NCBI GenBank assembly: GCA_003223215.1 | Contig: QHYH01000112.1 | Location: 1 to 64,000 of the forward strand | Length of the DNA: 64,000 nt | Direction of reading: 5' to 3' | DNA from: Acidobacteriota bacterium | Lineage (GTDB): Bacteria; Acidobacteriota; Terriglobia; Acidiferrales; UBA7541 | In this document: positions 61,421-64,000 of the stretch, in pieces | Layout: each line of letters begins with the position of its first letter | Numbering within the stretch: position 1 is the first letter of the stretch | The notes under the pieces: generated by a model | The model's input: the letters and a program-made list of their open reading frames with translations, nothing else | Databases searched by the model: none | Told to the model about the DNA's origin: nothing | Position numbers and translations under genes: made by a program

Positions 61421-61774
61421 ATGTCCGAATCCAAGCTCGATCTGCTGCAGGGAACTTTGGACCTGATGGTCCTGCAAACCCTTGCCGCCATGGGGCGACT
61501 CCACGGCTACGGTATCGCGCGCCGTATTGAGCAGGTCAGCGGCGACGCGGTGCTGCTGAATCAAGGCACCATTTATGCCTCTCTCGTGAGGTTGCAGCAG
61601 CGCGGATGGATTTCCGCCGAGTGGGGCACTTCCACCAACAATCGCAAGGCCAAGTTTTATTCCATCACGAAGCGAGGCCGCAAGCAGCTCTCCGAAGACG
61701 CCGCCTACTGGCAACGGCTCTCCGAGGTTATGGGCCGCGTGCTGGCTCTGCCGGAGGGGAGCGACAACAAATGA
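61421..61774 (+). CDS. PadR-family transcriptional regulator, second
   Basis: 117 residues: QGTLDLMVLQTLAAMGRLHGYGIARRI, LNQGTIYASLVRLQQRG and AKFYSITKRGRKQLSE. Clearly homologous to the regulator at 58303. AGGAGG precedes ATG 61421 and the 3' end overlaps the next permease gene (ATGA). The inverted repeat just upstream is its likely operator. Confidence 0.93.
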   Translation: MSESKLDLLQGTLDLMVLQTLAAMGRLHGYGIARRIEQVSGDAVLLNQGTIYASLVRLQQRGWISAEWGTSTNNRKAKFYSITKRGRKQLSEDAAYWQRLSEVMGRVLALPEGSDNK

Positions 61775-64000
61775 TCGACGAGGTTCGTCAAGGGTTCCAT
61801 CGCCTGCGCTCTTTGTTCCGCCGCGCCCGGCAAGATCGTGAACTCGACGCGGAAATGTCCGCTCATCTGGAACTCGCTATCGAAGAGAATCTTGAGCGCG
61901 GTCTTTCTCCCGCGGAGGCTCGCCGCCAAGCCCTCGTGCGTTTCGGGGGACCGCAGCAAGTCAAAGAAAGCCACCGCGAAGCGCGCGGACTCCCGCTCCT
62001 TGAAACCCTGCTTCAAGATTTTCGCTTCGCCTTGCGGATGCTGCGCCGCAGTCCCGGCTTTGCCCTTGTGGCGATTTTTTGCCTGACTTTGGGTATCGGC
62101 GCCAACGCCGCCGTTTTCAGTTGGATGGAGGGACTTCTGTTCCGCCCCTACCCGGCGGTTGCGCACCAAGAGAGGTTGCTGGCTCTGACGGGAACGGCTC
62201 AGGCTGACCGTACCGCGCTTTCCTGGCCCGATTTCCTCGATCTGCAAAGGAACTGCAAACTGTTTGACGCGTTCTTTGTAAGCAAGATTATGGGCACCAC
62301 GCTCAGCATTGGCGACCGGGCCCAGGTCGCCACGGGAAGTATCGTCTCATCGAATTATTTCCCGGCGCTGGGGGTTCATCCGATTCTCGGGCGCGCGTTT
62401 GAGCCCAATGAGGATGTGGGCCGCGGCGCCCATCCTGTGACGGTCATTAGTTACCAGCTATGGAAGGAGCGCTTCGCAGGCGACCCGCAAATCATCGGCA
62501 AGACGCAGCGCATGAACGGCGTGCTTCACACCATTATTGGCGTGGCTCCCGAAGGCTTTTACGGAACATTTGTCGGCTGGGCCATGAAGTTTTGGGTGCC
62601 GGCCTCCATGGAAGACACCTTCGAGGCCGGCGGTTACAAGCTCGAAGATCGCGGTGAGCGTTGGATCGAGGCTTACGGCCGCCTGAAACCCGGCGTCAGC
62701 CTCGAGCAAGCGCAGCAGGAAGTTTCTGCGGTGGCGAAGCGCTTGGAAACGGATTATCCGGCAACCAACCGCGGTCACGGCGTCAAGCTCTGGCCCTTGT
62801 GGCAAACACCATTCAATAACGCGGGAACCCTGCTCCCCACGCTCGGAATCATGCTCGTCGTCGTCGTGTTTGTACTTTTGATTGCCTGCGCCAATGTCGG
62901 CAACCTCCTGCTCGTCCGGTCTTTCGCGCGAAGACACGAAATCACCGTCCGCGTCGCGGTGGGCGCCGGGCGGAAACGCCTGCTGCAGCAACTTTTCATA
63001 GAAGGTCTGGTCCTTTCCGCTCTGGCCGCAACCGGCGGACTCCTCATCGCGCACTGGTCGAGTCACTTGCTTGTGTTGCTCTTGCCGGTGCGAAACGGAA
63101 ATGCCATGCACCTGCCCGGCGAAATGGACTGGCGGGTGATGGCTCTTAGCGCTGCTGTCTGCCTTGTCTCGACGCTGCTGTTCGCTCTTCTTCCGGCGAT
63201 GCAAACCAGCAAAGTCGATCTGGCTGCCACTTTGCGGTCGGAAATGGCCGGCGTGGTCCACGGCCGCAGCAAATCTTGGGTTCGTTCCGGCTTGGTGGTG
63301 GTTCAAGTATCCCTGTGTTTCATTCTGCTTGTAGGAGCAGGCCTGCTGCTGCAAAGCCTCGAGAGAATCCGATCGGACAGCCCAGGATTCTCGACCCAAG
63401 GCACCTTGGTGACCGCGGTGAATTTGTCCGCGTCCGGATACGAGGTACAGCGCGCGAAGAGTTTTCAAGACGAACTCATCGACCGCGTCGAAAGACTTCC
63501 CGGCGTGGAGTCCGCTGCCTTGGCGCGTCTTACGCCGCTCGGCTACGGCTCTTTTTCTTCGGCTCCGATCGTGGTCGATGGATATCAACCTCCGCCCGAT
63601 GAGCGCCCGTCGCTGGACTACAACCAGGTTGGCCCCGGCTACTTTGCCACCATGGGAATCCCACTCGGGTCAGGCCGCGAATTCACTCGCGCCGATAACG
63701 AAACCGCCGCCCCCGTCGCCATCGTCAACGAAACCATGGCCGCGCGCTACTGGCCCGACAAGAATCCCATCGGTGAGCGCCTTCAAGTCAAAGACAAATG
63801 GTTGCGGATCGTTGGCGTCGCAAAAACCTCGAAATATTACAGCATGCGTGAAATGCCTAAGCCATTTTTCTACGTTCCTTTGCGTCAAAATTTCTCCGTA
63901 GGCGCAGCCTTGAATATCCGGACCAAGCTGCGACCTCAGATCATGGCCGGCGCGCTCTCGCGTGAACTGAAAGCGATGGACGCGAACCTGGCCCTTTATG
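61771..64000 (+). CDS. MacB/FtsX-like permease (ADOP type), 3'-truncated by window edge
   Basis: 743 codons are visible and the frame is open at the edge. Same layout as 58644-61298: N-terminal RQDRELDAEMSAHLELAIEEN, first FtsX domain (IACANVGNLLLVRSFARRHEITVRVAVGA), then a MacB-like periplasmic part ending ...ALSRELKAMDANLAL. The second membrane domain lies outside the window. It is the partner of the PadR regulator directly upstream. Confidence 0.92.
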   Translation, partial: MIDEVRQGFHRLRSLFRRARQDRELDAEMSAHLELAIEENLERGLSPAEARRQALVRFGGPQQVKESHREARGLPLLETLLQDFRFALRMLRRSPGFALVAIFCLTLGIGANAAVFSWMEGLLFRPYPAVAHQERLLALTGTAQADRTALSWPDFLDLQRNCKLFDAFFVSKIMGTTLSIGDRAQVATGSIVSSNYFPALGVHPILGRAFEPNEDVGRGAHPVTVISYQLWKERFAGDPQIIGKTQRMNGVLHTIIGVAPEGFYGTFVGWAMKFWVPASMEDTFEAGGYKLEDRGERWIEAYGRLKPGVSLEQAQQEVSAVAKRLETDYPATNRGHGVKLWPLWQTPFNNAGTLLPTLGIMLVVVVFVLLIACANVGNLLLVRSFARRHEITVRVAVGAGRKRLLQQLFIEGLVLSALAATGGLLIAHWSSHLLVLLLPVRNGNAMHLPGEMDWRVMALSAAVCLVSTLLFALLPAMQTSKVDLAATLRSEMAGVVHGRSKSWVRSGLVVVQVSLCFILLVGAGLLLQSLERIRSDSPGFSTQGTLVTAVNLSASGYEVQRAKSFQDELIDRVERLPGVESAALARLTPLGYGSFSSAPIVVDGYQPPPDERPSLDYNQVGPGYFATMGIPLGSGREFTRADNETAAPVAIVNETMAARYWPDKNPIGERLQVKDKWLRIVGVAKTSKYYSMREMPKPFFYVPLRQNFSVGAALNIRTKLRPQIMAGALSRELKAMDANLALY

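Noticed and set aside
62458-63588. 376-codon minus-strand frame opposite the second permease
   Set aside because: Shadow of the permease gene, which continues through both ends with clear FtsX motifs.

Overview
This window looks like a chromosomal segment of an acidobacterium (Acidobacteriota), GC-rich and densely coded. The evidence is indirect but consistent: an Oar-like TonB-dependent receptor with an N-terminal carboxypeptidase-regulatory domain, two PadR regulator / FtsX-MacB-like permease pairs (the 'ADOP' arrangement abundant in that phylum), several PilZ proteins, a decayed NHL-type secreted protein of a kind common in soil acidobacteria, and a Ku/LigD repair locus. No tRNA, rRNA or CRISPR array was seen.

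Layout. 1-0.6 kb: 3'-truncated DDE transposase. 1.2-2.2 kb: a frameshifted secreted-protein pseudogene. 2.4-11 kb: a signalling and envelope locus with an OmpR-type regulator, a histidine kinase, a paralogous hybrid kinase, a beta-barrel-like protein and two cupredoxin-type secreted proteins. 11-15 kb: a hairpin-rich gap, a Doc toxin with a frameshifted antitoxin, a truncated FitA/VapB-like antitoxin with an intact palindromic operator, a LuxR regulator and a PilZ protein. 15.2-18.9 kb: galE, with a leader carrying a LacI-type palindrome and a terminator, plus the Oar-like receptor. 19.3-28.7 kb: a tightly packed run of seven genes (glycosidase-like/GT2 fusion, ABC exporter, ATP-grasp ligase, three APH-fold kinases, glycosyltransferase). 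This is the best candidate for an undescribed biosynthetic system.

29-35.7 kb: DUF72 protein, DNA ligase D, a TnpB remnant, VOC protein, Ku, and a MerR-HTH/TPR fusion. 36-39 kb: sugar transporter, isoprenylcysteine-methyltransferase-like protein, DUF5694-like and SRPBCC proteins. 40-42 kb: methionine-salvage genes mtnB-mtnD-mtnC. 42.2-44.3 kb: NmrA-like protein and a frame-disrupted Tat-exported metallo-beta-lactamase. 45-48.9 kb: nucleoside salvage operon (pyrimidine phosphorylase, NupC transporter, purine phosphorylase, cytidine deaminase). 49-58.2 kb: mixed genes (PilZ, M20 peptidase, deaminase, benzoate-CoA-ligase-like enzyme, M23 peptidase, phosphoesterase). 58.3-64 kb: two PadR/permease pairs, the second running off the end.

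A recurring oddity is single-base frame disruption in otherwise recognisable genes (NHL protein, antitoxin, zinc-finger protein, TnpB, metallo-beta-lactamase). Some of it may be real decay near mobile DNA and some may be assembly error; reads would decide.
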